From: Achromobacter sp. UMC46
GTDB taxonomy: Bacteria; Pseudomonadota; Gammaproteobacteria; Burkholderiales; Burkholderiaceae_B
Assembly: GCF_014170335.1 (NCBI RefSeq)
Contig: NZ_LZZS01000004.1
Location: 248,001-312,000, forward strand
Direction of reading: 5' to 3'
Length of the DNA stretch: 64,000 nucleotides
The translations under genes and the position numbers were made by a program. The notes below the pieces were generated by a model. The model was not told the origin of the DNA. It saw only the letters and a program-made list of their open reading frames with translations, and made no database searches. Shown in pieces: positions 46,101 through 54,622 of this stretch. The first letter of the stretch is position 1. Every line of letters begins with the position of its first letter.

Positions 46101-49100
46101 GGTACTGGCCTTGTGGGCGCTGATGCCGGCGATCGCCTGGCGCCTGAGCCGGCCGCCCGCTGCGGCCAAGACAGCGCTTTCCCCAAACCAAGACCAGTTC
46201 CTGAGATTGCTGGCGCGCAAGACCTGGTCGTTCTTCGACGGCCACGGCGGCGCCGAAGACAACTGGCTCATCCCCGACAACGTACAGGACCGTCCCGCCC
46301 CGACCACCGCGCATCGGACGTCGCCCACCAACCTGGGGCTGGCCCTGCTGTCCAATCTGGCCGCGCACGACTTCGGCTATCTGCAGGCCGGCCGGCTGAT
46401 CGAACGTACGCAAGCCACGTTAAGCACCATGGGCAAGCTTGAGCGCTACCTGGGCCATTTCTACAATTGGTACGACACCCTCACACTGGCGCCGTTGAAC
46501 CCGCTGTATGTCTCGACGGTCGACAGCGGCAACCTTGCCGGCCACCTGTTGACGCTACGCCCCGGGCTGCTGGCGCTGGCGCAAGCCCCGGTCCTGCATC
46601 CCCGCACCTTCGCGGGGCTGGCCGACGCGCTTGCCGTGCTGCGCGACAGTCTGGCGGGCGACGCCTTGCCGGCGCTGGACCCGCTGGAATCTGCTTTGCG
46701 AACGGCGCAAGGGCCCGGCGGGAAGACGCCTCCCATGACGTTGGCGCAGACCCGGCAGCGCCTGGAGCACATCCGGCAACTGGGCTATGGCCTGCTGGAA
46801 GCCTTCGAGGCGCCCGCCGCTTCCGAACCGCTATGGCACTGCCAGGCCATGCTGCGTCAATGCGAAGAGGCGCGCGACGAGCTGGACTTGCTGGCGCCCT
46901 GGCCCGATCCCCCGGCCGACGCCTCCTGGCCGGGCATTCCTCTCTTGCAAAGGATTCCGACGCTGCAGCAGGTAGCCAACCAAAGCGGCGACGTGCTGGC
47001 CGCCTTGCGAGCGCGCCTGGCCGAACCCGACGCGACGCCGGACGAACGCGCCTGGCTGCAGCAAACCGAGCTTGCCGTCATCCTGGCGGCGGACCGCGCC
47101 ACCCAACGATGCGCCGCACTGGAAAAGCTGGCCGACACGCTGGCCGACATGGCGGTGGCGGAATACGGATTCCTGTACGACAAAGGCAGCCGCCTGCTGG
47201 CCATCGGCTACAACCTGTCCGAGCGCAGGCGCGACGAAGGCCTGTATGACCTGTTGGCCTCCGAGGCCCGGCTGGGCAGCTTCGTCGCCATCGCGCAGGG
47301 GCAACTGCCGCAAGAGACCTGGTTTGCGCTGGGCCGGCAGTTGAGCAATTCCCCGGGCGGGCCGGTGCTGCTTTCCTGGAGCGGGTCCATGTTCGAGTAC
47401 TTGATGCCCCGGCTTGTCATGCCGTCGTATCCCCAGACCTTGCTGGAGCAGACCTGCCTGTCCGCCGTGCGCACCCAGATCGACTACGGCGACAAGCTCG
47501 GCATCCCCTGGGGCATGTCCGAAAGCGCGTACAACCTGTTCGACATCGGCATGAACTACCAGTACCGGGCGTTCGGCGTGCCGGGGCTGGGCTTGAAACG
47601 CGGCTTGGCCGATGATGTGGTGGTGGCGCCGTACGCGTCGATGCTGGCGCTGATGGTGGCGCCGGACGAGGCCTGCCGCAACCTGCAACGGCTGGCGAAA
47701 GACCAGCTGATCGGGCGTTACGGGCTGTACGAGGCCATCGACTACACGCCGCGCCGGCAACCGCCCGGCAAGCACGGCACCATCGTGTATGCCTATATGG
47801 CGCACCACCAGGGCATGGGCTTCCTGTCGCTCGCCAGCGTGTTGCTGGGCCGAACGATGCAGGCCCGCTTCGAAGCCGATCCCTCGTTCCAGGCCACGAT
47901 GCTGCTGCTTCAGGAACGGGTGCCCCGCGCCGCGGCCGCCTATGCCAAGGCCACCGAACTGTCGGTAATCCGCAGCACGCCGCCGGGGCAGGCCGAAGTG
48001 TCGGTGCGCGTGCTGGACACCCCCGACACGCCGATCCCGGAAGTCCAATTGCTGTCCAACGGCCGCTACCACGTGATGGTCACCAACAGCGGCGCGGGAT
48101 CCAGCCGCTGGAAGGACCTGGCCGTCACGCGATGGCGCGAAGACGGCACCTGCGACAACTGGGGCACCTTCTGCTATGTGCGCGATGTGGACAGCGGGCA
48201 GGTCTGGTCCACGTCCTATCAGCCGACCCTGCAACGCCCCGATCACTACGAAGTCATCTTCTCGGAAGGCCGGGCCGAGTTCCGGCGCACCGACCACCAG
48301 ATCGATACGCACATGGAGATCGTCGTGTCTCCCGAGGACGACATCGAACTGCGGCGTTGCCGCCTGACCAACCGGGGACGCGAACGCCGCACGCTGGAGA
48401 TCACCTGCTATGCCGAGGTCGTCATCGCGCCACCCCTGGCCGACGAACTGCATCCTGCCTTCAGCAACCTGTTCGTCCAGACCGAGATCGTACCGTCGGA
48501 ACGCGCCATTCTCAGCACGCGGCGGGCCCGTAGCCCAGAGGACAACCCGCCCTGGATGTTCCAGCTGCTGGCCATTCACGGCGGTGCGCCCGGCCGCGCG
48601 TCGTATGAAACGGACCGGTCTCGGTTCTTGGGGCGCGGCCGGTCCGTCGCCAATCCGCTGGCGATGGACTCCCGCGGCCCCCTATCGGACAGCCAGGGTT
48701 CCGTGCTGGATCCGGTGTCCGCCATCCGCTGCTCGATCACGCTGGAACCCGAGGAGACGGTCGTCGTCGATGTGGTGCAGGGCGTGGGCGACAGCCGCAG
48801 CGCCTGCATGAACCTGATCAACAAGTACCAGGACCGCCACCTGGCGGATCGCGCGCTGGAACTGGCCTGGACCCATGCGCAGGTGCTGGTGCGGCAGTTG
48901 AACGCCACCGAGGCCGACGCCCAGCTGTATGCGCGTCTGGCCAACGCTATCGTGTACCAGAACCCCACCCTGCGCGCCGACGCCGCGACTCTCGTGAAAA
49001 ACCGCCGCGGCCAGTCGGGCCTGTGGGGCTACGCCATTTCAGGCGATCTGCCGATCGTGTTGCTGCGCATCAAGGACCCGGCCAATTTCGAACTGGTCCG

Positions 49101-51885
49101 GCAACTGGTGCAGGCCCATGCCTATTGGCGGCAAAAAGGCGTGACCGTGGACCTGGTGATCTGGAACGAAGACACCGGCACCTACCGCCAAACGCTGCAA
49201 GACCGCATGATGGGCCTGATCTCGGCGGGCGTGGAATCGCACATCATCGACCGCCCGGGCGGTATCTTTGTGCGACCCGGCGACCAGATATCGGAAGAAG
49301 ACCGTACGCTGCTGCTGGCCGTGTCCCGGGTATCGCTCAGCGATGCCCAGGGCACATTGGCCAATCAGGTGAACCGCCTGGCCCTGCCCGAGACCCGTAT
49401 CGCGCCCCTGGTCATATCGGCTGCGCCGTTGCCGGCAACCGTTGACAGCCCGCCGGCCGCCGCGCCGGTTCCCCTGCTGCACGCCAACGGCCTGGGCGGC
49501 TTCACGGCGGACGGCGAGGAATACGTCATCACCACCACACGCGAACAGCGCACGCCCGCTCCCTGGGTCAACGTGATCGCCAATGCCGCCATCGGCACCG
49601 TGGTCTCGGAAAGCGGGCAGGCCTATAGCTGGGCCGGCAACGCCCATGAATTCCGCTTGACGCCCTGGCACAACGACGGCGTCACCGACGCCTGCGGCGA
49701 GGCCTTCTATCTGCGCGACGACATCAGCGGCCACTACTGGTCCGCCACCCCTTACCCGGCTGGCGGCACATCGGCCTACGTAACGCGGCACGGTTTCGGC
49801 TATACCGTCTTCGAGCACGTGGAAGACGGCATCGAATCCGAATTGCGCATCCATGTCGCCCACGAAGCGCCCGTCAAGTTCTATGTCCTGACGCTGCGCA
49901 ACCGGTCCGGGCGCCGCCGGCGCCTGTCCGCCACGGGATATGTGGAATGGGTGCTGGGCGACCTGCGCGCGAAGTCTTCGATGCACGTCGTCACCGAGAT
50001 CGACGCCGACACCGGCGCCCTGTTCGCCCGCAACAGCTTCAATGGCGACTACGCCGGGCACGTGGCTTACTTTGACACCCCCAGCGCCACCCGCACGGTG
50101 ACGGGCGACCGCAAGGAATTCATCGGCAGGAACGGCACGCTGCGGCACCCTCAAGCGCTTCGCGCCGGCCGGTTGTCTGGCCGTTGCGGCGCGGCGCTGG
50201 ACCCTTGTGCGGCGATCCAGGTCCCCGCCACCCTGGACGACGGGCAAGACACCCGGATCCTGTTCCAGCTGGGCGCGTCGGCCGAGGGCGCCGAACAGGC
50301 CAGGAACCTGATCCGCCAGTACCGCGAAACGGGCGCCGTCGACCAGGAATCGCAAGCCGTCAGGCAATACTGGCGCGACACGTTGGGGGTCGTGCGCATC
50401 GACACCCCGGACGCCGCCGTGAACACGCTGGCCAATGGCTGGCTGCTGTATCAGACGCTGGCCTGCCGGCTTTGGGGGCGCAGCGGCCATTATCAATCCG
50501 GCGGCGCCTACGGCTTCCGGGACCAGCTGCAGGACGTGATGGCGCTGGCGGTCGCGCGCCCCGAATTGACACGGGCCCATCTGCTGCGCTGCGCGGCCCA
50601 GCAATTCGTGCAAGGCGACGTGCAGCATTGGTGGCACCCCCCATCCAACCGGGGCATACGCACGCGCTGCTCCGACGACTACCTGTGGCTGCCCTTCGCC
50701 ACCAGCCACTATGTGGCTGTCAGCGGAGACGTGGCCATCCTGGAGCAAGACGTGGGATTCATTGAAGGCCGCCCCCTCAACCCGGGCGAATCGTCCAATT
50801 ACGATCACCCGACCCCATCCCGCGAGTCGGCCAGCCTGTATGTGCACTGCACGCGCGCCCTGACGCATGCGCTGAATGCCCTGGGCGCCCACGGCCTGCC
50901 TCGCATCGGCTCGTGCGACTGGAACGACGGCATGGACAAGGTGGGCGATGCGGGCCGCGGCGTAAGCGTCTGGCTCGGCTTCTTCCTGCATGACACCCTG
51001 AACCGCTTCGCCCCCGTGGCCCGCGCGCGCGCGGACCTGCCGTTCGCGGCCTTCTGCGAATCGACCGCGCGGCAATTAGCCAAAGACCTTGAGCAGGCCG
51101 GTTGGGACGGCAACTGGTATCGCCGGGCCTACTTCGACGACGGCGCGCCGCTCGGCTCCGCCGAAAACCTCGAATGCCAGATCGATTCCATTTCACAGAG
51201 CTGGGCGGTCTTGTCGGGCGTCGCCAGCCCGGATCGCGCCCTGTCCGCCATGCAGGCGGTCGATGAACGGTTGGTGGACGACGAGCTCGGCCTGATCCGC
51301 CTGCTGACGCCCCCGTTCGACACGGCGCCGATGAACCCCGGCTATATCCGCGGCTACGTGCCGGGCGTGCGCGAGAACGGCGGCCAGTACACCCACGCCG
51401 CCATCTGGACGGCAATGGCCTGCTGCGAACTGCGGGACGAGGCCCGCATCGGCCGCCTGCTTCCCATGCTGAACCCCATCAACCATGCCGACACGCCGGA
51501 GGGGGCCGCCACCTACAAGGTGGAACCTTATGTCATGGCTGCCGATATCTACACCACGCCCGGCCAGTTGGGGCGCGGCGGCTGGACCTGGTACACGGGA
51601 TCATCCGGGCTGATGTACCGGCTGATCCTGGAATCGGTGCTGGGCATGCGGCGACGCGGCGACACGCTCAGCTTCCGGCCCTGCCTGCCGGCCGACTGGA
51701 ACGGATTCACACTGCAATACCGGTTTGGCGCCACGACGTACACGGTCATTGCAGGGCGCGTGTCGGACGCGGGCGGCCCGCTGCGGCTCACGCTGGACGG
51801 GGTGAACCAGGACGATGGCGTGATCGCGTTGCGTGACGACGGGCAGACTCGCCAGATACGCATCGATCTGCCCGCAGCGCCTTAG
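43150..51885 (+). CDS. ndvB: Cyclic beta-1,2-glucan synthase (NdvB/ChvB type)
   Basis: This 2911-residue inner-membrane enzyme makes cyclic beta-1,2-glucan from UDP-glucose, a periplasmic osmolyte and host-interaction factor in rhizobia and Brucella. The N-terminal helical region (1-415) is followed by membrane helices (about 421-483) and the GT84 transferase with DTDTE (640-644), SHDLLEG (D754) and RRHRW (785-789). More membrane segments follow at 831-875 and 947-1000. The central part (SMFEYLMPRLVMPSYPQTLLEQ, MAHHQGMG; about 1100-1570) corresponds to the GH189 cyclisation domain. The rest holds two beta-supersandwich modules (from about 1615 and 2110) and a GH94 phosphorylase-like barrel with CDWNDGMDKVG (D2590, D2593). 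Length is usual for the family. It is single in its transcription unit, divergent from pgi. Confidence 0.95.
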   Translation: MKPINWPSLEAAPEWIDLFARSKPSLSSAESEPPLRAELFNALQMEAHGQALAHAHALGAFGAHDHLLPRLTENQTLLAQACALLTESMQQSRQITPADEWLLDNFYLIEEQIRLAKRHLPKGYSRSLPKLAAGPSNGLPRVYDIALEMISHSDARIDADGISAFVAAYQRIEPLQLGELWAIPIMMRLALIENLRRVAIRLAYANMNRGLADTWADAMRKAAQDDPTSLILVIANMARSNPPVDGAFVAELARRLQGHGPALALPLTWFEQRLAQSNLTIEQMVVAENQQQAADQVSISNSIGSLRALSKTNWNEFVEAISLVDRSLRQDPAGVYANMDFPTRDRYRHRVERLARKSDASEIELAAMAIDLARAAVDDADPRRRHVGFYLIDQGLADLVKQAKVRPSLTDRLARLSPGLALAGYAGAIVLLTGSLSALLVAAARSAGAGPWPLAALALLSVIGTSHLSVAIINWALTWLVRPQRLPRMDYAKRIPDSARCLVAVPSMLIDADDGEQLAESLEIRFLANPGGNLSFCLLTDFADAAAEHLPADALLLERAKAHVQALNHKYRRLGRSPFYLLHRPRRWNPRERVWMGQERKRGKLADLNGLLRGQGAGAFSCVVGDLESLAGVKYVITLDTDTELPRESAWKLIGAMAHPLNQAQFDPARRRVTRGYGILQPRVAVNLADLAASAYARLNGGDAGIDPYTNTVSDVYQDIFKEGSFIGKGIYDVDAFEAALKDCFPNNRVLSHDLLEGCYARSGLLSDVQLFEGHPARYAADVSRRHRWVRGDWQLLGWLIGRPPRPPGTTGGPVLPWLARCKILDNLRRSLVPPSLVLLMALGWIFLPHPWLWTGVGLLVVFLPALFASALGAVRKGEDVMLAQHLVGWAPSTLRQFSRAAFAFSAVAHEALYHLDAICRTLYRLTVSRRRLLEWKPSSVTNRDGAARAGPLLLSVWGSPLLALAIGACVLRWNPSAWAAALPVLALWALMPAIAWRLSRPPAAAKTALSPNQDQFLRLLARKTWSFFDGHGGAEDNWLIPDNVQDRPAPTTAHRTSPTNLGLALLSNLAAHDFGYLQAGRLIERTQATLSTMGKLERYLGHFYNWYDTLTLAPLNPLYVSTVDSGNLAGHLLTLRPGLLALAQAPVLHPRTFAGLADALAVLRDSLAGDALPALDPLESALRTAQGPGGKTPPMTLAQTRQRLEHIRQLGYGLLEAFEAPAASEPLWHCQAMLRQCEEARDELDLLAPWPDPPADASWPGIPLLQRIPTLQQVANQSGDVLAALRARLAEPDATPDERAWLQQTELAVILAADRATQRCAALEKLADTLADMAVAEYGFLYDKGSRLLAIGYNLSERRRDEGLYDLLASEARLGSFVAIAQGQLPQETWFALGRQLSNSPGGPVLLSWSGSMFEYLMPRLVMPSYPQTLLEQTCLSAVRTQIDYGDKLGIPWGMSESAYNLFDIGMNYQYRAFGVPGLGLKRGLADDVVVAPYASMLALMVAPDEACRNLQRLAKDQLIGRYGLYEAIDYTPRRQPPGKHGTIVYAYMAHHQGMGFLSLASVLLGRTMQARFEADPSFQATMLLLQERVPRAAAAYAKATELSVIRSTPPGQAEVSVRVLDTPDTPIPEVQLLSNGRYHVMVTNSGAGSSRWKDLAVTRWREDGTCDNWGTFCYVRDVDSGQVWSTSYQPTLQRPDHYEVIFSEGRAEFRRTDHQIDTHMEIVVSPEDDIELRRCRLTNRGRERRTLEITCYAEVVIAPPLADELHPAFSNLFVQTEIVPSERAILSTRRARSPEDNPPWMFQLLAIHGGAPGRASYETDRSRFLGRGRSVANPLAMDSRGPLSDSQGSVLDPVSAIRCSITLEPEETVVVDVVQGVGDSRSACMNLINKYQDRHLADRALELAWTHAQVLVRQLNATEADAQLYARLANAIVYQNPTLRADAATLVKNRRGQSGLWGYAISGDLPIVLLRIKDPANFELVRQLVQAHAYWRQKGVTVDLVIWNEDTGTYRQTLQDRMMGLISAGVESHIIDRPGGIFVRPGDQISEEDRTLLLAVSRVSLSDAQGTLANQVNRLALPETRIAPLVISAAPLPATVDSPPAAAPVPLLHANGLGGFTADGEEYVITTTREQRTPAPWVNVIANAAIGTVVSESGQAYSWAGNAHEFRLTPWHNDGVTDACGEAFYLRDDISGHYWSATPYPAGGTSAYVTRHGFGYTVFEHVEDGIESELRIHVAHEAPVKFYVLTLRNRSGRRRRLSATGYVEWVLGDLRAKSSMHVVTEIDADTGALFARNSFNGDYAGHVAYFDTPSATRTVTGDRKEFIGRNGTLRHPQALRAGRLSGRCGAALDPCAAIQVPATLDDGQDTRILFQLGASAEGAEQARNLIRQYRETGAVDQESQAVRQYWRDTLGVVRIDTPDAAVNTLANGWLLYQTLACRLWGRSGHYQSGGAYGFRDQLQDVMALAVARPELTRAHLLRCAAQQFVQGDVQHWWHPPSNRGIRTRCSDDYLWLPFATSHYVAVSGDVAILEQDVGFIEGRPLNPGESSNYDHPTPSRESASLYVHCTRALTHALNALGAHGLPRIGSCDWNDGMDKVGDAGRGVSVWLGFFLHDTLNRFAPVARARADLPFAAFCESTARQLAKDLEQAGWDGNWYRRAYFDDGAPLGSAENLECQIDSISQSWAVLSGVASPDRALSAMQAVDERLVDDELGLIRLLTPPFDTAPMNPGYIRGYVPGVRENGGQYTHAAIWTAMACCELRDEARIGRLLPMLNPINHADTPEGAATYKVEPYVMAADIYTTPGQLGRGGWTWYTGSSGLMYRLILESVLGMRRRGDTLSFRPCLPADWNGFTLQYRFGATTYTVIAGRVSDAGGPLRLTLDGVNQDDGVIALRDDGQTRQIRIDLPAAP

Positions 51886-51894
51886 GCGCTGCGG
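51872..51894 (+). terminator. Perfect hairpin over the ndvB stop codon
   Basis: CCGCAGCGCC and GGCGCTGCGG form a perfect 10-base stem with loop TTA; the stop TAG (51883-51885) lies in loop and stem. No T-run follows, so simple intrinsic termination is doubtful, but it may stabilise the 3' end. Confidence 0.4.
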
Positions 51895-51985
51895 CACGGG
51901 GCGCCGCGCGCTAGTGGTTTTCCCTGAAAACCCGTAAAAACCGGCGGTTCCTGGTTCCCAAGCCGAATTCCGTCCGGTACATTTC

Positions 51986-52008
51986 GTCCAGTGGCCTGAC
52001 CACTGGAC
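51986..52008. promoter_or_regulatory. FadR/PdhR-type GntR operator
   Basis: GTCCAGTGG-CCTGA-CCACTGGAC is a perfect 9-base inverted repeat with a 5-base spacer, 106 bases before the GntR start. Its core TGG-N5-CCA has the spacing of known FadR, PdhR and LldR operators (ATTGGTNNGACCAAT type). An overlapping second inverted repeat, GCCTGA-N11-TCAGGC, occupies 51994-52016. Autoregulation of the adjacent GntR gene and control of the operon behind it are likely. Confidence 0.65.
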
Positions 52009-52114
52009 CATCAGGCACCTGAACAATCTTTCTACCATCCTTCGATCCCGCGCAAGACACGGCCGCCCCGGAACCATTACGCTCTACCCCCCGAACACTC
52101 CTTCCCACGCCACG

Positions 52115-52846
52115 ATGACTTCCCTTCAGGCCGTAGCCTCGACCCGCCTCTACCGCATGATCGCCGACCAGATCGCCGCGCGCATCAAGGCGGGCGATTT
52201 CCCCGCAGGCGGCAGATTGCCCGCCGAGCGAGAGCTGGCGGAGCAGTTGCAAGTCAGCCGCGCGTCGGTGCGGGAAGCCCTGATCGCGCTGGAAATCGAA
52301 GGCTATGTGGACGTGCGCGTGGGCACCGGCGTGTTCGTGTGCCCGCCGCGCGAAGACGGCAATTACCAGGACGCGCCCCAGCCGCAGGCGGCCGACAGCG
52401 TCGAAGCCACCGACATCGGCCCCTTCGACCTGCTGGAAACGCGCTTGCTGATCGAACCGGAATGCGCCGCGCTGGCCGCCCAGAAGGCGTCGCCTGCGCA
52501 GATCGCGGCGATCCGCGTGGCGCACGAAGGCATGTCGCTGACCGAATCGCCCAGCGTGCACGACCGCGCTTTCCATAGCGCCATCGGCGCGGCCTGCGGC
52601 AATGCCGCGCTGGCCGCGGCCATCTCGCACATCTGGCACCTCAGCACGCTCAGCCCGGTCTTCCATCGTCTGGAAGAGCACTTCGTGACCACCAAGGTGT
52701 GGAGCGAGGCGCAGAAAGAACACGAACGCATCCTCGCGGCCATCGTCGACCGCGATCCGATCCGCGCGCGCCATGCCATGCACGACCACCTGGTCGGCAT
52801 CCTGGCGCGTTTGCGGGAAGACTTCGGCAATGTCGGGATCCGATGA
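52115..52846 (+). CDS. GntR-family regulator, FadR subfamily (FCD domain)
   Basis: The 243-residue protein has an N-terminal winged helix (about 10-75: GRLPAERELAEQLQVSRASVREALIALEIEGYVDVRVGTGVFV) and an all-helical FCD domain (about 100-235) with HDRAFHSAIG, HEEHF-like RLEEHF, HERILAAI and HAMHDHL providing candidate metal-binding histidines. FCD regulators of this kind usually sense small carboxylates. It is followed, 228 bases later, by the ABC/TRAP/lyase operon on the same strand, and preceded by a strong GntR operator, so it probably represses that operon until the ligand is present. Ligand unknown. Confidence 0.92.
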   Translation: MTSLQAVASTRLYRMIADQIAARIKAGDFPAGGRLPAERELAEQLQVSRASVREALIALEIEGYVDVRVGTGVFVCPPREDGNYQDAPQPQAADSVEATDIGPFDLLETRLLIEPECAALAAQKASPAQIAAIRVAHEGMSLTESPSVHDRAFHSAIGAACGNAALAAAISHIWHLSTLSPVFHRLEEHFVTTKVWSEAQKEHERILAAIVDRDPIRARHAMHDHLVGILARLREDFGNVGIR

Positions 52847-52875
52847 TCCGATGACCTGCTAATCCAATAACCCGC

Positions 52876-52893
52876 AGCCTGGCGACCCAGGCT
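52876..52893 (+). terminator. Short hairpin after the GntR gene
   Basis: AGCCTGG and CCAGGCT form a 7-base stem with loop CGAC, 29 bases after the GntR stop, followed by a pyrimidine-rich stretch but no T-run. It may be a weak terminator or an operator-like palindrome. Confidence 0.3.
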
Positions 52894-52913
52894 CCTCTCT
52901 CCCTACCGACCGT

Positions 52914-52923
52914 GTGCATGCAC
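52914..52923. promoter_or_regulatory. GTGCATGCAC palindrome before the ABC/TRAP operon
   Basis: A perfect 10-base palindrome lies in the 228-base gap between the GntR gene and the binding-protein gene, where an operon promoter should sit. It does not resemble the TGG-N5-CCA operator at 51986. The remainder of the gap shows no gene. Confidence 0.25.
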
Positions 52924-53074
52924 CGCCGGCGCGAACCGCGCCGCCTGCGGCAAGGGGAGCGGCTTGCCCGCGATTTCGCGGGGCCAGCATTACCGAGCCG
53001 CAACACCTCGGAAAACCCCAGCAGTCCCCGCAAGACCCGTACGTCAAATACTTAAAACATATCAAGGTGAAAAC

Positions 53075-54580
53075 ATGCAGCTGACCCGTACCGTGAAGCT
53101 AGTGAGCGCGGCGCTATTGGCGCTTGGCGCCCACGCCGCCCAGGCCAACAAGGCTGACAACTCCCTCAACATCGCCTTCGACGCGGCGCCCGCCACGCTG
53201 GACGCGTACAAGGAATCGGACCGTCCCGGCCTGGCGCTGGCGCGCATGGTCTTCTCGGGGCTGCTGCAAAAGAACCAGGACACGGGCGAATTCGGCCCGG
53301 CCATCGCCACGGGCTACAAGTTCGTGGACGACACCACCATCGACCTGCCCATCCGCCGCGACGTTAAATTCCACGACGGGTCGCTGTTGACTATCGACGA
53401 CGTGCTGTACACGCTGAACCTGGTGTCGTCCGACGGCTACAAGGCGCGCTTCCAGAACCAGGTCGCCTGGATCGCCAAGGCCGAGAAGGTCGGCGACGAC
53501 ACCGTGCGCATCAAGATGAAGACGCCCTACCCGCTGGCGCTGGAGATGCTGTCGGAGAACCTGCCGATCTACCCGCGCAAGTACTACGAAGCCAACCCGT
53601 CCGACATGGGCGCCAAGCCCATCGGCACCGGCCCCTACCGCCTGACCGACAGCCAGCCCGGCAGCCGCTACGTGTACGAGCGCTTCGACGACTACTTCGG
53701 CCCCAAGCCGGCCGTGAAGAAGCTGGTGGTGCGCGTGCTGCCCGACGCCAACACCCAGTACGCCGAACTGCTGTCCGGCGGCCTGGACTGGATCTGGCGC
53801 GTGCCGCCGGACGTGGCCCGCCGCATGGAGAAGACGCCGTCTGTCACGGTCAAGAGCAGCAGCATCATGCGCATCAGCTATATCTCGCTGAATCCGCGTT
53901 TCGACGACGGCAAGTCGCCGCTGGCCAAGCAGGAAGTGCGCCAGGCCATCAACTACGCCATCGACCGCGAGGCGATCCGCCGCGCGCTGGTGGGCGGCGC
54001 CTCCAAGGTCATCAACGCGGCGTGCAACCCGGCCCAGTTCGGCTGCGCCGCCGACGTGCAGGCCTACAAGTTCGATCCCGCCCGCGCCAAGCAGCTGCTG
54101 GCATCCGCCGGCTACCCCAACGGCATCTCGCTGGACCTGGTGATCTCGGCGCCGCCGCGCAGCATCCTGGACGCCGCCGCCGCCCAGATGGCGCAGGCCG
54201 GCATCAAGCTGAACCTTGTCGAACAGCAGTACGGCACCGCCATGACCAACTGGCGCGACGGCAAGATCGCCATGCTGTCGTCCAACTGGGGCTCGTACGG
54301 CATCGCGGACGCGGCGCTGTCCACCAGCAACTTCTTCCGCGGCGGTCCGGACGACCAGGCCCGCAACCCCGAGGTCATCAAGTACCTGGAGGCGGCCGAC
54401 ACGTCGGTGGACCGTGAACTGCGCGCCAAGAACTACGCCGCCGCGCAGAAGATCGTGGCCGACCAGGCGTACTGGGTGCCGCTGTGGAACCACTCGTTGA
54501 ACGCCGTGCAGGCCAAGGACCTGAACTTCTCGGTGGACGGCGACGAATTCCCGCGCTTCTACAAGGCCACCTGGAACTGA
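53075..54580 (+). CDS. ABC transporter solute-binding protein, family 5
   Basis: The 501-residue periplasmic protein has a signal peptide (MQLTRTVKLVSAALLALGAH, cleavage near AAQA-NKA) and SBP_bac_5 features: SLNIAFDAAPATLDAYKESDRPG, IRRDVKFHDGSLLTIDDVLYTL, PIGTGPYRLTDSQPGSRYVYERFDDYFGPKP and VRQAINYAIDREAIRRAL. AAGGTG precedes the ATG at 53075; the frame is open from 52964, but the extra 37 residues do not form a signal. It opens the third peptide-class ABC operon. Confidence 0.94.
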   Translation: MQLTRTVKLVSAALLALGAHAAQANKADNSLNIAFDAAPATLDAYKESDRPGLALARMVFSGLLQKNQDTGEFGPAIATGYKFVDDTTIDLPIRRDVKFHDGSLLTIDDVLYTLNLVSSDGYKARFQNQVAWIAKAEKVGDDTVRIKMKTPYPLALEMLSENLPIYPRKYYEANPSDMGAKPIGTGPYRLTDSQPGSRYVYERFDDYFGPKPAVKKLVVRVLPDANTQYAELLSGGLDWIWRVPPDVARRMEKTPSVTVKSSSIMRISYISLNPRFDDGKSPLAKQEVRQAINYAIDREAIRRALVGGASKVINAACNPAQFGCAADVQAYKFDPARAKQLLASAGYPNGISLDLVISAPPRSILDAAAAQMAQAGIKLNLVEQQYGTAMTNWRDGKIAMLSSNWGSYGIADAALSTSNFFRGGPDDQARNPEVIKYLEAADTSVDRELRAKNYAAAQKIVADQAYWVPLWNHSLNAVQAKDLNFSVDGDEFPRFYKATWN

Positions 54581-54622
54581 TCCAGGCGGCGCGCACCGGC
54601 GCACCGTGACGAAGGTTTACCC

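Noticed and set aside
51916..51932. GGTTTT/AAAACC repeat after ndvB as a terminator
   Set aside because: Only a 6-base AT-rich stem with no T-run; too weak to support.
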